The notes under the pieces are model-generated. The model did no database searches, was not told the origin of the DNA, and saw only the letters and a program-made list of their open reading frames with translations. From positions 1 to 52,435 of the IMG/VR virus record IMGVR_UViG_3300049846_000543: 52,435 nt of DNA. The stretch is one strand, 5' to 3'. Both the position numbers and the translations under genes were made by a program. The first letter of the stretch is position 1, and each line of letters opens with the position of its first letter. Shown piece by piece: positions 29,296 to 38,334 of this stretch. The DNA is from a virus.

Positions 29296-32200
29296 CGCCT
29301 ATTCCTACGGTTGAAGGAGTGTTCATTCATAGCCTTTTTGATAGCTCTAGCTGTATCTGCACTATCAGCATGGATTGTTATGTTATCTCCATGATTATGA
29401 ACTACCGCACCTGCACCAGCACCTACGCCTACACCTGCACCAACGCCAATAGTTGAACGTGTGGGGGGCTTTGGCGGTCTAGGCGGTGGTTTAACTGGAT
29501 TGGTAGTATTCGAGTTATTCTGTTGAGTTCTCTGCCAATTTGCTACAGCGTCTTGAACCTCTTTTTGCAACGAGGCTGCTAGCTCTTTACCAAACGTAGC
29601 AACGATGTAATTTTTGTATCCTTTACGAAGCACTGCTTGTGCTTTATCAGAAGCCAAACCTTGAACGATCTGCCATGCTATATCATTACCGTAGCTTTTC
29701 CAGAGAGCAAGAGTATCATCCATATCTTTCTTTGTAGATTGTTGAATCTTCTTTTGACTTTTTTCCCACAAATCTACATACTCTTTGAATGCTCCTGGAC
29801 CAGCTTTACGTAGACCTTCAAGTAGTGGTAATGCTTCTACACCCTTATTACGAAGCTCATCTATTAACTCTCTTGGAGCTCCACGACGACGAAGGATATT
29901 AAGATCACGACGGAACTGAGTAAAGTTCCTAAGCTGAACTTTCATATCTTGTAGTTGCAGAGTTATAGGAATGGCAATAGGCTTGATACCGAATCCTTGT
30001 AACATCGAGTTGATGTTATTGTATAGCTGAGCAATAGGACCTTGTGAGATAGGTCCAGTAAATATACCGAATGCTGCTTTATTTACTTGCTCTAGTTCTT
30101 TGAACTTATTAGCTAAGTTGTCTGCTGCCCGAGCAATCAGATCCATCTGATTTCTCTTAGCTTCTAATTGGGCGCGAATTCTCTCATCAGCTAATTTACC
30201 TTGTGAAGAAGCAGCTGAATTAGCAGAAGAAGCAAGGCTATCATTCTTTTGGGTAATATCATTGTAAAGCTGAATCAGTGCTTTAGCTTTACCAGGACTA
30301 TCTGCTTGCTTTTCTAAACGGTAAATTAGCTGCCAGTCATCTATAATGGATTGTCTAGTTAATTTGTTGACCAGCGCAGTATTACCAGTAGCTTCTGCTT
30401 TAGCTAAAGTGACTTGTATGTTAGAAACCATCTGAGCTGCTTGCTGTGATAGAGTATTGAATACGTCTATACCTGAAAGTTCAGATGCGAGTTCTTTCCA
30501 TTTATTAGCAATAGAATTCTTAGCCTTTTCATTGTCCTGCATTATATTATGAACATTATCTCTGTTACGTTCTACTGCTTCTATACCTACTGGAATAGCA
30601 TACTTAATAGCTCTTTGTCGTGCAATGATTTCTTGGATTTTCTTTTCGAAACTATCATCTTTGAAATCTGAGCTAACTTTCATCGCAACAGGAACTATTA
30701 TTCCTCCTGCTAAAGCTCCCCACGGACCTCCTATAGTACCTCCTGCTATAGCACCACTTAATGCGCCAGCTAGGAAATCTTTTGCTTTCGGATCTCCTTG
30801 AATAGCAGTCTTAATGATTATTGAGATAGCACCTATTACACTTAAACGTTTAGCTACTATTGCTAACCTTCCAAGTAATCCAACTGTTCCTTCTAGTGGA
30901 CCAGCTAGCCTAGAGATCCAACTAATCAAAGTGCCTATAGCACCTACTAGCATTGCAATGATTCCGACGGCTACTGTTATTGCAGATCCCCACACCATGA
31001 AGATGCCAATTAATCTACGTGTGCGTGGACTGAGATCTTCGAAACGATGTGCTAGTTTATTGATCCATTCAATGAATCGAACCATTTGAGGCAAAGCATA
31101 TTCACCAAGAATGATAGCGAATGCTTTAAATTGGTTAACAGCAATCTGCCACCGAACACCCGGCGATTGCATACCTGCTTGGAACGATGAATTGAATTCG
31201 TTTGTATCTAGGTTAACTTCTTTGATGATATTTAAATATTGTTGGTAACCTGTAATTAGGTTAGTCAGAGCTCTACGAGCCTGAATAGTTCCCTGAACTC
31301 CTGTCGTATCTTTACCTGTTAATACAAACTCACCACGTTTAGTGATTGTTTGTATTAAGTTTTGAAGTTCAATTCCACCACTTTTAAGTTCTTTAGCTCT
31401 AGTTACTATCTTAGTAATAATAGTAGAAAGATCATCGAGCTTTTCTACTTCTTTTCCACTAATAAGTTCTTTGTGGGTAATACCAACTTTGAATAAATCT
31501 TTGAATCCAGCAACGAATCTTTTATCACCCATTACTTGTAATAATCTCTGAAGTCCTGCCGCAGCTTGCGGTTGTGGTAATCGAGTAGTAAGGAAAGCGA
31601 GTGCTCCACCAACTTCAGTAAGATTCTGTCCAGCAGCTTTACCAGCAGCAGCTACAGGCCCGAATAATTGAGAGAATGTAGCAAAGTCACCTCTACCGAA
31701 GCGGACTGTAGCAAACAGAGTATTTATTACCTTATCTACATTTTTCAAACGTGGATCGAAGTTGTTCAAAGTGACAATCATTGCGTCAGTAGCAGTCTTT
31801 AGATCTGTGAATCCTGCTACTGCAACTTTATTAGCAGTCTTTAATAATGCACTTGTTTTCGCATAGCGAGCTTGAGAGTTGCCCGCCATATCAATACCTG
31901 ATGCAATCTCGAAAGCTGCTTGAGCATTTTCAGCAGCAGTCGAAGGAAATTGTCTAGTTAAGTCTAAAATAGACTTTCCAAGGATTCTACTAATTTGAAT
32001 CGTCTTGCTCATAGGCTCATTAACGCCTCTAAGCTGAGTGGAAGTCTTAATTACTTCACGATTGAAATTAGCGAATGTGCTAGACAATCCTGCTGATAGA
32101 CCTAATCCAAGTCCACCAAACATTAATGCTACTGAGCCACCATGAATAAGTGATCTATTACGAATCATCCTTTGTTGCATGGCAGCTTCTTTTTCATACT

Positions 32201-32747
32201 CTGCTGTTGTTTTAGCTGCCAGAGTATTTAAGAAACCTTGCTCAGTAGCGGCGGTTGCCAGTCCAGCATTTAATCTGGCAACCGCCTCACCTTCATTCAT
32301 ACGAAGTCTAGTCATTTGTTGCTGGGTAGACAGACCTCTTAATGCTATTTGAGCATTCTTCTGATTCAGACCTATTATTTGTCCATTTAATAATCTAGCA
32401 TAAGCGTTCCCATTACGGAAACTGATGTTTTGAATCTGATTTAGATCTAGACCTATTCTCTTTAATTTAGTAGCGTGAGATAACTCTGTCGCTTTCAAGC
32501 TATTCATTCTAGATTGATAAGACAGAGCCTTCTGACCAGTAGTTAATGTGTGATCTTGTAGCTGAGCTGCTAATTTAGCTTGCTTGTTGAAATTCGCTTG
32601 CTGAGCATTAGCAATTCTTCCTACTTCTCTCTGTAGCTGAGCAGCACGATTTACTCCCCCGAGATCGGAAGATAATCTTCGCAACCTTGTAGTCGCGCGA
32701 TCCTGCACGCGCAACATAAGATTCAGCTCATAACCTCGGAATGCCAT
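29292..32747 (-). CDS. Tape measure protein
   Basis: 1151 residues. N-terminal coiled-coil region rich in Ala/Gln, then the PhageMin_Tail core (about 215-430: STFANFNREVIKTSTQLRGV ... FSQLFGPVAAAGKAAGQNLT). Hydrophobic segments lie near 577-615, 640-650 and 660-690, as in tape measures that form a membrane channel. The C-terminus is Pro-rich (NPVKPPPRPPKPPT) then Gly-rich (IGVGAGVGVGAGAG). At about 0.15 nm per residue the tail would be near 170 nm. It starts by TAATG overlap with the frameshifted chaperone. Confidence 0.95.
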   Translation of the reverse strand: MAFRGYELNLMLRVQDRATTRLRRLSSDLGGVNRAAQLQREVGRIANAQQANFNKQAKLAAQLQDHTLTTGQKALSYQSRMNSLKATELSHATKLKRIGLDLNQIQNISFRNGNAYARLLNGQIIGLNQKNAQIALRGLSTQQQMTRLRMNEGEAVARLNAGLATAATEQGFLNTLAAKTTAEYEKEAAMQQRMIRNRSLIHGGSVALMFGGLGLGLSAGLSSTFANFNREVIKTSTQLRGVNEPMSKTIQISRILGKSILDLTRQFPSTAAENAQAAFEIASGIDMAGNSQARYAKTSALLKTANKVAVAGFTDLKTATDAMIVTLNNFDPRLKNVDKVINTLFATVRFGRGDFATFSQLFGPVAAAGKAAGQNLTEVGGALAFLTTRLPQPQAAAGLQRLLQVMGDKRFVAGFKDLFKVGITHKELISGKEVEKLDDLSTIITKIVTRAKELKSGGIELQNLIQTITKRGEFVLTGKDTTGVQGTIQARRALTNLITGYQQYLNIIKEVNLDTNEFNSSFQAGMQSPGVRWQIAVNQFKAFAIILGEYALPQMVRFIEWINKLAHRFEDLSPRTRRLIGIFMVWGSAITVAVGIIAMLVGAIGTLISWISRLAGPLEGTVGLLGRLAIVAKRLSVIGAISIIIKTAIQGDPKAKDFLAGALSGAIAGGTIGGPWGALAGGIIVPVAMKVSSDFKDDSFEKKIQEIIARQRAIKYAIPVGIEAVERNRDNVHNIMQDNEKAKNSIANKWKELASELSGIDVFNTLSQQAAQMVSNIQVTLAKAEATGNTALVNKLTRQSIIDDWQLIYRLEKQADSPGKAKALIQLYNDITQKNDSLASSANSAASSQGKLADERIRAQLEAKRNQMDLIARAADNLANKFKELEQVNKAAFGIFTGPISQGPIAQLYNNINSMLQGFGIKPIAIPITLQLQDMKVQLRNFTQFRRDLNILRRRGAPRELIDELRNKGVEALPLLEGLRKAGPGAFKEYVDLWEKSQKKIQQSTKKDMDDTLALWKSYGNDIAWQIVQGLASDKAQAVLRKGYKNYIVATFGKELAASLQKEVQDAVANWQRTQQNNSNTTNPVKPPPRPPKPPTRSTIGVGAGVGVGAGAGAVVHNHGDNITIHADSADTARAIKKAMNEHSFNRRNRR

Positions 32748-33399
32748 TAAGTCCCTTTTTCAGTCTCGATTAGATAATCTTGATAACGAGAGTCTGCATC
32801 AACTACAGCTTCTAGACGTAAGACTGTTCCTTTTGGTTGATTCATTAAACCGCCAGGCCAGGGTAGAGTGTTGAATTCTTTACATAGCCTTGTTATTCTT
32901 AACCACTCTAAGCATTCTTCTATTAACTCGTCACTGTATCCGTATTGTCGAACATCGACTGTTCCGGATTTGGAGGTTCTGAGGAGTTGGAAACAGCATT
33001 CGGAAAATCCCCCTGAAACTCATCACCCTCACTATTTAGTTCATCTATCAGACGCTCTATTTCCATCCCCACGTCGGGTCTGAGAGAACGGAGTGTAATT
33101 GGGTTGTTGAAATCAAGAGGATTTTCCGATGCGTCAGTAAGGTTATGATCCGCGATACAGTTCTTGAACATGAAATCCCTCTCCCATGTTTGGAGAGATT
33201 CAAGAACCATCTTCGCTGTCTGTGGTTGTGATTGGCCCCTTTTTCCTTGATTAATCTGTTGTTCCATTGATGCTTTAGTAGCTTTATCACGACGCTCTAG
33301 CATTTGGTAATAAGGAAGCTGTCGTAACTTCACCCAAGCACCAGGTAGATTCTTCAGATCATAGTGATGAAGCTCTTGTGATACTGTAGCATTAGGCAT
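32747..33399 (-). CDS. Tail assembly chaperone G-T fusion by -1 frameshift
   Basis: The frame -1 to the G gene stays open from about 33020 to a TAA at 32747-32749, exactly at the tape measure ATG. Shifting at the G5 run (C5 on the plus strand at 33009-33013; message CAGGGGGATTTTCC) appends about 85 residues (including GYSDELIEECLEWLRI and KEFNTLPWPGGLMNQPKG), giving about 217 residues. A stop in the -1 frame just upstream of the run confines the slip to this window. The GT chaperone guards the tape measure during tube assembly. Confidence 0.75.
32923..33399 (-). CDS. Tail assembly chaperone G
   Basis: 158 residues. Helical N-terminus (YDLKNLPGAWVKLRQLPYYQ) and a low-complexity C-terminus (NSSEPPNPEQSMFDNT). 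Position, immediately before the tape measure and after the tail tube gene, and the downstream -1 frame identify it as G. AGGAGT ribosome site precedes ATG 33399. Sequence similarity to characterised G proteins is weak, as is common. Confidence 0.8.
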   Translation of the reverse strand: MPNATVSQELHHYDLKNLPGAWVKLRQLPYYQMLERRDKATKASMEQQINQGKRGQSQPQTAKMVLESLQTWERDFMFKNCIADHNLTDASENPLDFNNPITLRSLRPDVGMEIERLIDELNSEGDEFQGDFPNAVSNSSEPPNPEQSMFDNTDTVTS

Positions 33400-33424
33400 A
33401 ATTTACTCCTGTTTTAGTAAGTGT

Positions 33425-33670
33425 TTAAAACGAACCTTCGCGGATTCCGGTTAGTAGATTATCTACTACTTCACTTTCTTGACCAGGCCAGTGCTTTAGA
33501 GTTGCAATATTAACCGTTGCTCCACTCCGCTTTAAACGTCGTACATATTCTCGAGTAATACAATCAGGACAATTAGGACGATCACATCCTAATACAGCTT
33601 GACCATGACCGTACTCTCTTTGACAACCATGACCACCTACTGCTTCTACTGTTACTAAAAAAGTACCCAT
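33425..33670 (-). CDS. Small conserved phage Zn-finger-like protein
   Basis: 81 residues. VEAVGGHGCQREYGHGQAVL followed by GCDRPNCPDC gives a Cys/His group for one zinc, then EYVRRLKRSG and HWPGQESEVVDNLLTGIREGSF. This closing motif recurs in small proteins encoded near the tail tube and chaperone genes of many phages; no function is known. Weak ribosome site. Confidence 0.7.
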   Translation of the reverse strand: MGTFLVTVEAVGGHGCQREYGHGQAVLGCDRPNCPDCITREYVRRLKRSGATVNIATLKHWPGQESEVVDNLLTGIREGSF

Positions 33671-33697
33671 TTTCTATTTTCTCTTCTCTTTTTTGAA

Positions 33698-34684
33698 TTA
33701 CGAAATACTAATTGCTGACTTAACTTCGATTTGGTATCCGTCTCCACCAACTTGAGCAAGACCGTGACCTACGAAATTAGCCATTACGATCTGATCTAGT
33801 GATTCGTTGTTGACTTCATAAGTATCGAAGGCCATTCGGTTAGCTTGTAGTTTAACACCGTCTGTTGCGCTAGCGAATGAAACACCTCCTACTGTAGATT
33901 CAAGCTTGATTGCTTGAGTTGCACTAGCTACCATGTTGTCATAATCAACGCGATCTACGAAGTCAAGCTCACTACGTACTTCAAATTCTGTCTTTCCGAA
34001 TTTAACGTAGTTTGCAGAACGCTGAGACTTGATTCGATTTTGTGCTTCTGGATTGTGATTCACATTGAATGTGAATCCATTGAAACTAGTAATTGCAGAG
34101 AATGTAGGTGTAACACCACTTGCGCCATTGTAGACATTGTGAGTATCTGCACCAAGAATGTCTGCTGCAATCCAGGATGGAGTTGGTAGAGACTGTACTG
34201 CTTCCGCAAGACCTAGAATGCTGAGAGTACACTTAAGTACAGCATTGTCGATTGTGAAAGCGTACTGACCAACTGTGCATCCTGTATAACCGAATACAAT
34301 ACCATTTCTCACGATTGTGATCGAGAGAGTTCTTTGGACTGCTCCCGATGCTGCTGTAGAAGTTGAACCTGCTGTAGAAGGAACGAACTTGTAAGTATAT
34401 GGACCAGCACCAGTCTTTGTGATTGTATGTCTAGAAGCATACAGGAAATACAGGAAGTTGTTGGTATCAACTTCTAACTCGATGTCGCCTTCTGTATGAT
34501 AGTAACCAGGCTTCACTTCTGCATCAATCACCTGCTGACGCATCTGTTGTGAATAGTACTTTGACTCTGTATACTTAAGACCTTCACGTAGAATGGGTAC
34601 AAATACAGTAGGAGCTACATATGTACCCATTGTGGATTCTGGCGCAATACCAAGATATCCGGTAGCTCCAATCCCAGGCGGCAT
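33698..34684 (-). CDS. Major tail tube protein
   Basis: 328 residues. Pattern of tube monomers: TGYLGIAPESTMGTYVAPTV, VKPGYYHTEGDIELEVDTNN, a beta-sandwich with TITKTGAGPYTYKF, and C-terminal VGGDGYQIEVKSAISIS. Larger than minimal tube proteins, suggesting an added surface domain between about 120 and 230. Lies between joining genes and chaperones, as expected. Confidence 0.85.
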   Translation of the reverse strand: MPPGIGATGYLGIAPESTMGTYVAPTVFVPILREGLKYTESKYYSQQMRQQVIDAEVKPGYYHTEGDIELEVDTNNFLYFLYASRHTITKTGAGPYTYKFVPSTAGSTSTAASGAVQRTLSITIVRNGIVFGYTGCTVGQYAFTIDNAVLKCTLSILGLAEAVQSLPTPSWIAADILGADTHNVYNGASGVTPTFSAITSFNGFTFNVNHNPEAQNRIKSQRSANYVKFGKTEFEVRSELDFVDRVDYDNMVASATQAIKLESTVGGVSFASATDGVKLQANRMAFDTYEVNNESLDQIVMANFVGHGLAQVGGDGYQIEVKSAISIS

Positions 34685-34953
34685 TAATTATCACCTTCTT
34701 CCTCATCATCGAGTTCTGATTCATCCATGACTAGTTGTGCTTGTTCTTGTGGGGGTGGAACATAAGTAACACCGTCCACAACCATATTAGGATTTCTAGA
34801 AAGATACTCTTTTAGAGGTACACCATGAACACCCTCTAGATATTCCTGTTCTTCTTGTGTAATCACGACTACCTGCTTATTAGGTAGAAGTAAACCACCC
34901 ACATCAAATTCTAATCCCTCTGGATATTCCTCATTATGAAACTTGACCTGCAT
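34684..34953 (-). CDS. Small acidic head-tail region protein
   Basis: 89 residues from ATG 34953, with AAAGGAG 6 bases before it and TAATG overlap with the preceding stop. Central segment EGLEFDVGGLLLPNKQVVVITQ and an acidic tail (ESELDDEEEGD). Not assigned; location suggests a tail-completion accessory. Confidence 0.65.
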   Translation of the reverse strand: MQVKFHNEEYPEGLEFDVGGLLLPNKQVVVITQEEQEYLEGVHGVPLKEYLSRNPNMVVDGVTYVPPPQEQAQLVMDESELDDEEEGDN

Positions 34954-35432
34954 TAAAATCTCCTTTGTGTTAGTGCTCTCCAACTTATTACTGTTGAAAT
35001 AATTGCGTTGGATTTACTTGATCTAGGCTGAAGTACTCCATACTTCTCATCACTTACATAGGCAAATACTACTCTTTTGCTTCCAGGAATATTAGGAAAC
35101 TCCTTCCACTCATAATCTTTTTCGAGTTCTTGTTCAACCGCTGTAACAAGCAACATATCCGCTTCAGATCTTTCTCTCTTAGTAAGAGTAAGATCCCCAT
35201 GATATACATAAAGCTTGAGCTCAATAACAACGTTGAAGGTTTGAGTTGCATGAATTTCCTTAGTACGTTCTCCTGGAATTATAACTACAGCTGGATACTT
35301 GGGAATTCTAGTTTCATTATATTTGCCTACGAATCTAATACCTAGTGGACCGCTTTGCTCCTCCAAACGACCCACAACCATATCAATCGCTTCTGATGTA
35401 TTAGATATCAATTCGCTTACCAAACTTGCCAC
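34953..35432 (-). CDS. Tail terminator / minor tail-joining protein
   Basis: About 159 residues from GTG 35432 (AGAGG five bases upstream); TTG 35471 is an alternative. GKYNETRIPKYPAVVIIPGE and the strand/helix order fit the gpU/gp17-like tail-terminator fold that caps the tube. Overlaps the preceding gene's end by 32 bases. Assigned by position and secondary-structure pattern. Confidence 0.6.
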   Translation of the reverse strand: MASLVSELISNTSEAIDMVVGRLEEQSGPLGIRFVGKYNETRIPKYPAVVIIPGERTKEIHATQTFNVVIELKLYVYHGDLTLTKRERSEADMLLVTAVEQELEKDYEWKEFPNIPGSKRVVFAYVSDEKYGVLQPRSSKSNAIISTVISWRALTQRRF

Positions 35433-36066
35433 CAATGCCTCTAGTCTGTAGAACTCCTTGACTAGAAACAAAGAAATTATGAGAGGCTTCTTCTAGACCT
35501 GTACTAAACCATATATCGAATACCTCGAAAATTTTAGCTTCTGCTTCATCACTGAGTCCGATAAATGGTCTAGGTGGAATATTCGAACCGCCCTCGCCAG
35601 AGTCTAAATGACCTGTTTCATCAATATTGCCACCATGAAACATTGTCCCATAATCATCAGATCCATATTGGTGAACTTCCCAATAATCTGGAAGACTAGC
35701 GGTAGAATAAAAAATTGATTCTCCAGTGATAGACCAGGCTTCTTCACTAAGAGCCTTTTCTTTAAGATCACCAGTCTTAGTGAGAATAGGGTATATAAAA
35801 CCTACTTCATGTTCTTTCTTAACCGCATAATCAGGATCTAAATCTCTCCATTGCGTACCATCAGGAGCGATCTGACTTTCAAAACGTTCACGCATATCAT
35901 CACGTGCAATTTTCTTAGCTGCACGTAAAGGAGGATCTAAAGCTGCAAAATAACCAGCTAATTCTAATAGAGCTGCTTCTCCCCTTTTGAAATCTATTGC
36001 ATCAATCTCTACCCGAGAGATTTCAATGTTTTCATACCAAGGCCAGGGAGTTGTAGCAACAGTCAT
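35401..36066 (-). CDS. Virion morphogenesis / tail-completion protein
   Basis: 221 residues from ATG 36066 (ATGA overlap). RFESQIAPDGTQWRDLDPDYAVKK matches the PF05069 phage virion morphogenesis (tail completion S) signature: a helix followed by PDG..W..L...Y...K. C-terminal SNIPPRPFIGLSDEAEAKI is the family's second block. Joins head and tail after packaging. Confidence 0.83.
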   Translation of the reverse strand: MTVATTPWPWYENIEISRVEIDAIDFKRGEAALLELAGYFAALDPPLRAAKKIARDDMRERFESQIAPDGTQWRDLDPDYAVKKEHEVGFIYPILTKTGDLKEKALSEEAWSITGESIFYSTASLPDYWEVHQYGSDDYGTMFHGGNIDETGHLDSGEGGSNIPPRPFIGLSDEAEAKIFEVFDIWFSTGLEEASHNFFVSSQGVLQTRGIGGKFGKRIDI

Positions 36067-36509
36067 GACCAAATTTCACCTATAGCGAAAGAAGGATTAG
36101 GAGCTGTATTATTAGGATAAAAACTGGCTTCTGTTAAATTCTGAACAGTCACTTCATTACCACTAGGATCTATTACTGTCAGATTGTTACCTAGCTTAAT
36201 ATCATTAAGCATCTGAATTGCATCATTGTACAAATCTTGTGCATACTTAGAACCATCTGAATCGTCTTCTGCAACTAGTATTGCATAGAATTTAGCTGCT
36301 ACTAATTTGCCTGTAATCTCCCTAATGATTTCAGGGGTAAGAGCTGGATTAGTCCAAGAGTTTAATGTAGCAGAATCAAAACAACTGAATAATCTAGCTC
36401 TTACTAATCTTTGAGCATCTATCAAAAGAGGAGTAGCCTGAGCATCCTCAATTTGAGCTTTATCTTCAGGGAGATGAAGATTAATATCAGTGATATCAGC
36501 GTAAGCCAT
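36063..36509 (-). CDS. Head-tail connector (DUF1320/gp16-like)
   Basis: 148 residues. MAYADITDINLHLPEDKAQI and DAQRLVRARLFSCF are typical of connector proteins that dock beneath the portal, with mostly helical N-terminal two thirds (REITGKLVAAKFYAILVAED). A terminator-like hairpin lies immediately upstream at 36517-36550. Confidence 0.75.
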   Translation of the reverse strand: MAYADITDINLHLPEDKAQIEDAQATPLLIDAQRLVRARLFSCFDSATLNSWTNPALTPEIIREITGKLVAAKFYAILVAEDDSDGSKYAQDLYNDAIQMLNDIKLGNNLTVIDPSGNEVTVQNLTEASFYPNNTAPNPSFAIGEIWS

Positions 36510-36516
36510 AAGAGTA

Positions 36517-36550
36517 TAAAGTAGGGGGAGTTTTACGTCCCCCTACTTTA
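36517..36550 (-). terminator. 13-bp hairpin between capsid and joining genes
   Basis: TAAAGTAGGGGGA (36517-36529) pairs perfectly with 36538-36550 across an 8-base loop. Located just after the gene ending at 36551. The leftward side continues ATACTCTT, so termination may be partial, reducing tail-joining gene expression relative to capsid genes. Symmetric, so it could also end stray rightward transcripts. Confidence 0.7.
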
Positions 36551-36901
36551 TTAGTCACCCACCGAAGTAGAAGGGTCCTTTACTTTGTTGTCATCATTTG
36601 TTTCTTCTTCTTTTTCTTGTACCACTTCTACTACTTCATTGTCATCAGCATACAAATCAAGATCCTCTAGTTGCTGCAATTGCTCTGACCGCTGTTTAAG
36701 GACGAAATCCTTAGGGCTACCAGTAAAGCTTGCAGGCATATTTGGATACTTGATTGTTCTGACAACACGTGCTTCTACTAACTGATCCCATTCTTCTTCG
36801 TCTATACCTAGTTTTTGAGCTGATACTTCTGCACCAGCTTTAACAGTAAGACGTTTCTTGTTACTAGAATAATGGATATCAGTCCAAGCGTAATAGGCCA
36901 T
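36551..36901 (-). CDS. Small head-region protein with acidic tail
   Basis: 116 residues. YAWTDIHYSSNKKRLTVKAG then EEEWDQLVEARVVRTI; the last third is very acidic (EVVEVVQEKEEETNDDN). AGGAG before the ATG. Similar small proteins lie right after the capsid in many siphophages, but no function is known. Confidence 0.65.
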   Translation of the reverse strand: MAYYAWTDIHYSSNKKRLTVKAGAEVSAQKLGIDEEEWDQLVEARVVRTIKYPNMPASFTGSPKDFVLKQRSEQLQQLEDLDLYADDNEVVEVVQEKEEETNDDNKVKDPSTSVGD

Positions 36902-36919
36902 TTTAATACACTCCTGTTA

Positions 36920-37930
36920 TCACGTAGCTGCAACAGCGGTCTGGATAAGATATCCAGCGACGTTAGAAACGATCTTTAGATCGTATTCGTAAGTCACACG
37001 AATCATATCAGACCTTGTATCTTCATCACGCCAAGTATCCGTAGCACGGACCGAACCATCAGGCTGAGGATAGACAAACGTTTTAGCGAATGTCTTTGTC
37101 TTCTGACCAGGAGTAGGATCGACTAGACCGAGCCATACATCCTGTCCCCAGAATGACTGAATGTTCTCCGCTGCATCAATATTCTGTGCAGAGTTGTACT
37201 TGGAATCAACGATGAAGAACGACTCAGGTGCAGGAACGTTGATTAGTGTCTTCCAAGCTTCAGGCTCAGAGAGCGAGAAGTTTTTGAAACGATCTACAAC
37301 ACGTGGATGCTGTTCGATAATACCAAGAGCATCAATAGGGATAATCATGGTATTGGGCCATCGACCAGTGTTGTTGTAAATCTTGAAACAAGCAGTACGG
37401 ATATCAGATACAGGATTAGATGTCGAAGAAGTACCACCTGTATAATCTGACCACTTAGCTGCGCCAGCTAGTGCTGTAGTAAAACCAGCAGCATAGTTAG
37501 ATGTATTACGGAATGCAGTAGATACTTTCTGCTCATGCTCAAGAAGAAGTGAACCAGTAACATCTTCTGTTACATCGCGTTCAGGATCAATATCAAGATC
37601 TCCACCGAAAGTAGCATCTGCAAGTCCACCTAGAGAGGTGAGTTCACGTCTTTCTTCATCAGTAACACGACCCTTAAGAGCGTGTTGCTGAGTCGAGAAC
37701 GTATCTTCACTCCACTTACGTGGACCGATTTCGCGTGCCGATGTTCCCGGCTCACGCCTAGAACGATAAATCATCCAGTTTGAACGATCGAAAACACGAT
37801 AGCGACCGCTCTTAGTACGAACTGGTGTAAGTGGAGCTAACCGCTCACCGTATAGAGACTGATCCTGATAACCTACTGAGAATCCGGTAAGAATAGGATC
37901 AATATACAGTTTACTTGGATCATACGCCAT
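36920..37930 (-). CDS. Major capsid protein
   Basis: 336 residues. Opening MAYDPSKLYIDPILTGFSVG, E-loop-like KWSEDTFSTQQHALKGRVTD, helical spine (SDIRTACFKIYNNTGRWPN; PIDALGIIEQHPRVVDRF) and C-terminal beta region are typical of HK97-fold capsids of the phage capsid-E type. GGAGGTGAAATAAT ribosome site. Codon use is biased to G/C-ending codons, as expected for the most abundant virion protein. Confidence 0.9.
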   Translation of the reverse strand: MAYDPSKLYIDPILTGFSVGYQDQSLYGERLAPLTPVRTKSGRYRVFDRSNWMIYRSRREPGTSAREIGPRKWSEDTFSTQQHALKGRVTDEERRELTSLGGLADATFGGDLDIDPERDVTEDVTGSLLLEHEQKVSTAFRNTSNYAAGFTTALAGAAKWSDYTGGTSSTSNPVSDIRTACFKIYNNTGRWPNTMIIPIDALGIIEQHPRVVDRFKNFSLSEPEAWKTLINVPAPESFFIVDSKYNSAQNIDAAENIQSFWGQDVWLGLVDPTPGQKTKTFAKTFVYPQPDGSVRATDTWRDEDTRSDMIRVTYEYDLKIVSNVAGYLIQTAVAAT

Positions 37931-37947
37931 TTATTATTTCACCTCCC

Positions 37948-38334
37948 TTATGGAATGAGTGGTAGACCAGGAGTAAGAAGAACTGGCACGTAATCGCCAG
38001 CAACACCAGTTGCAAGACAAATTCCTAGTGGACGAGCACCGGAGTTAGATGCGACAGCAAGACCTGCACCATCACTAACTACAATGTTACCGAAAGAAAC
38101 TCCACCTGTACCAACTTTAACAAGTGAGACTCCAGTAACTCGAACACTAGCACCCTTGCCCTGCAGAATTTCTGCAGAAGTAACTCCAAACTGCGAGATA
38201 CCAAGAACAACATCACCTTCAGCAGTTACAGGAGTAACTGCATCGGCGCTAGACATCTTAACAGCAGCAAACTTAGTAAGTGCCGCTGCTGCATCGAAGC
38301 CTAAACTTAGAATGTCGATTCCACCCTCAGCCAT
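37948..38334 (-). CDS. Head decoration protein (DUF2190-like)
   Basis: 128 residues, Gly/Ala/Val-rich beta protein: GDVVLGISQFGVTSAEILQG, KGASVRVTGVSLVKVG and a C-terminal LATGVAGDYVPVLL. This is the DUF2190 pattern of trimeric decoration proteins that stabilise the capsid surface. AGAGGTGAAA ribosome site. Sits between protease/scaffold and capsid, the family's standard place. Confidence 0.85.
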   Translation of the reverse strand: MAEGGIDILSLGFDAAAALTKFAAVKMSSADAVTPVTAEGDVVLGISQFGVTSAEILQGKGASVRVTGVSLVKVGTGGVSFGNIVVSDGAGLAVASNSGARPLGICLATGVAGDYVPVLLTPGLPLIP

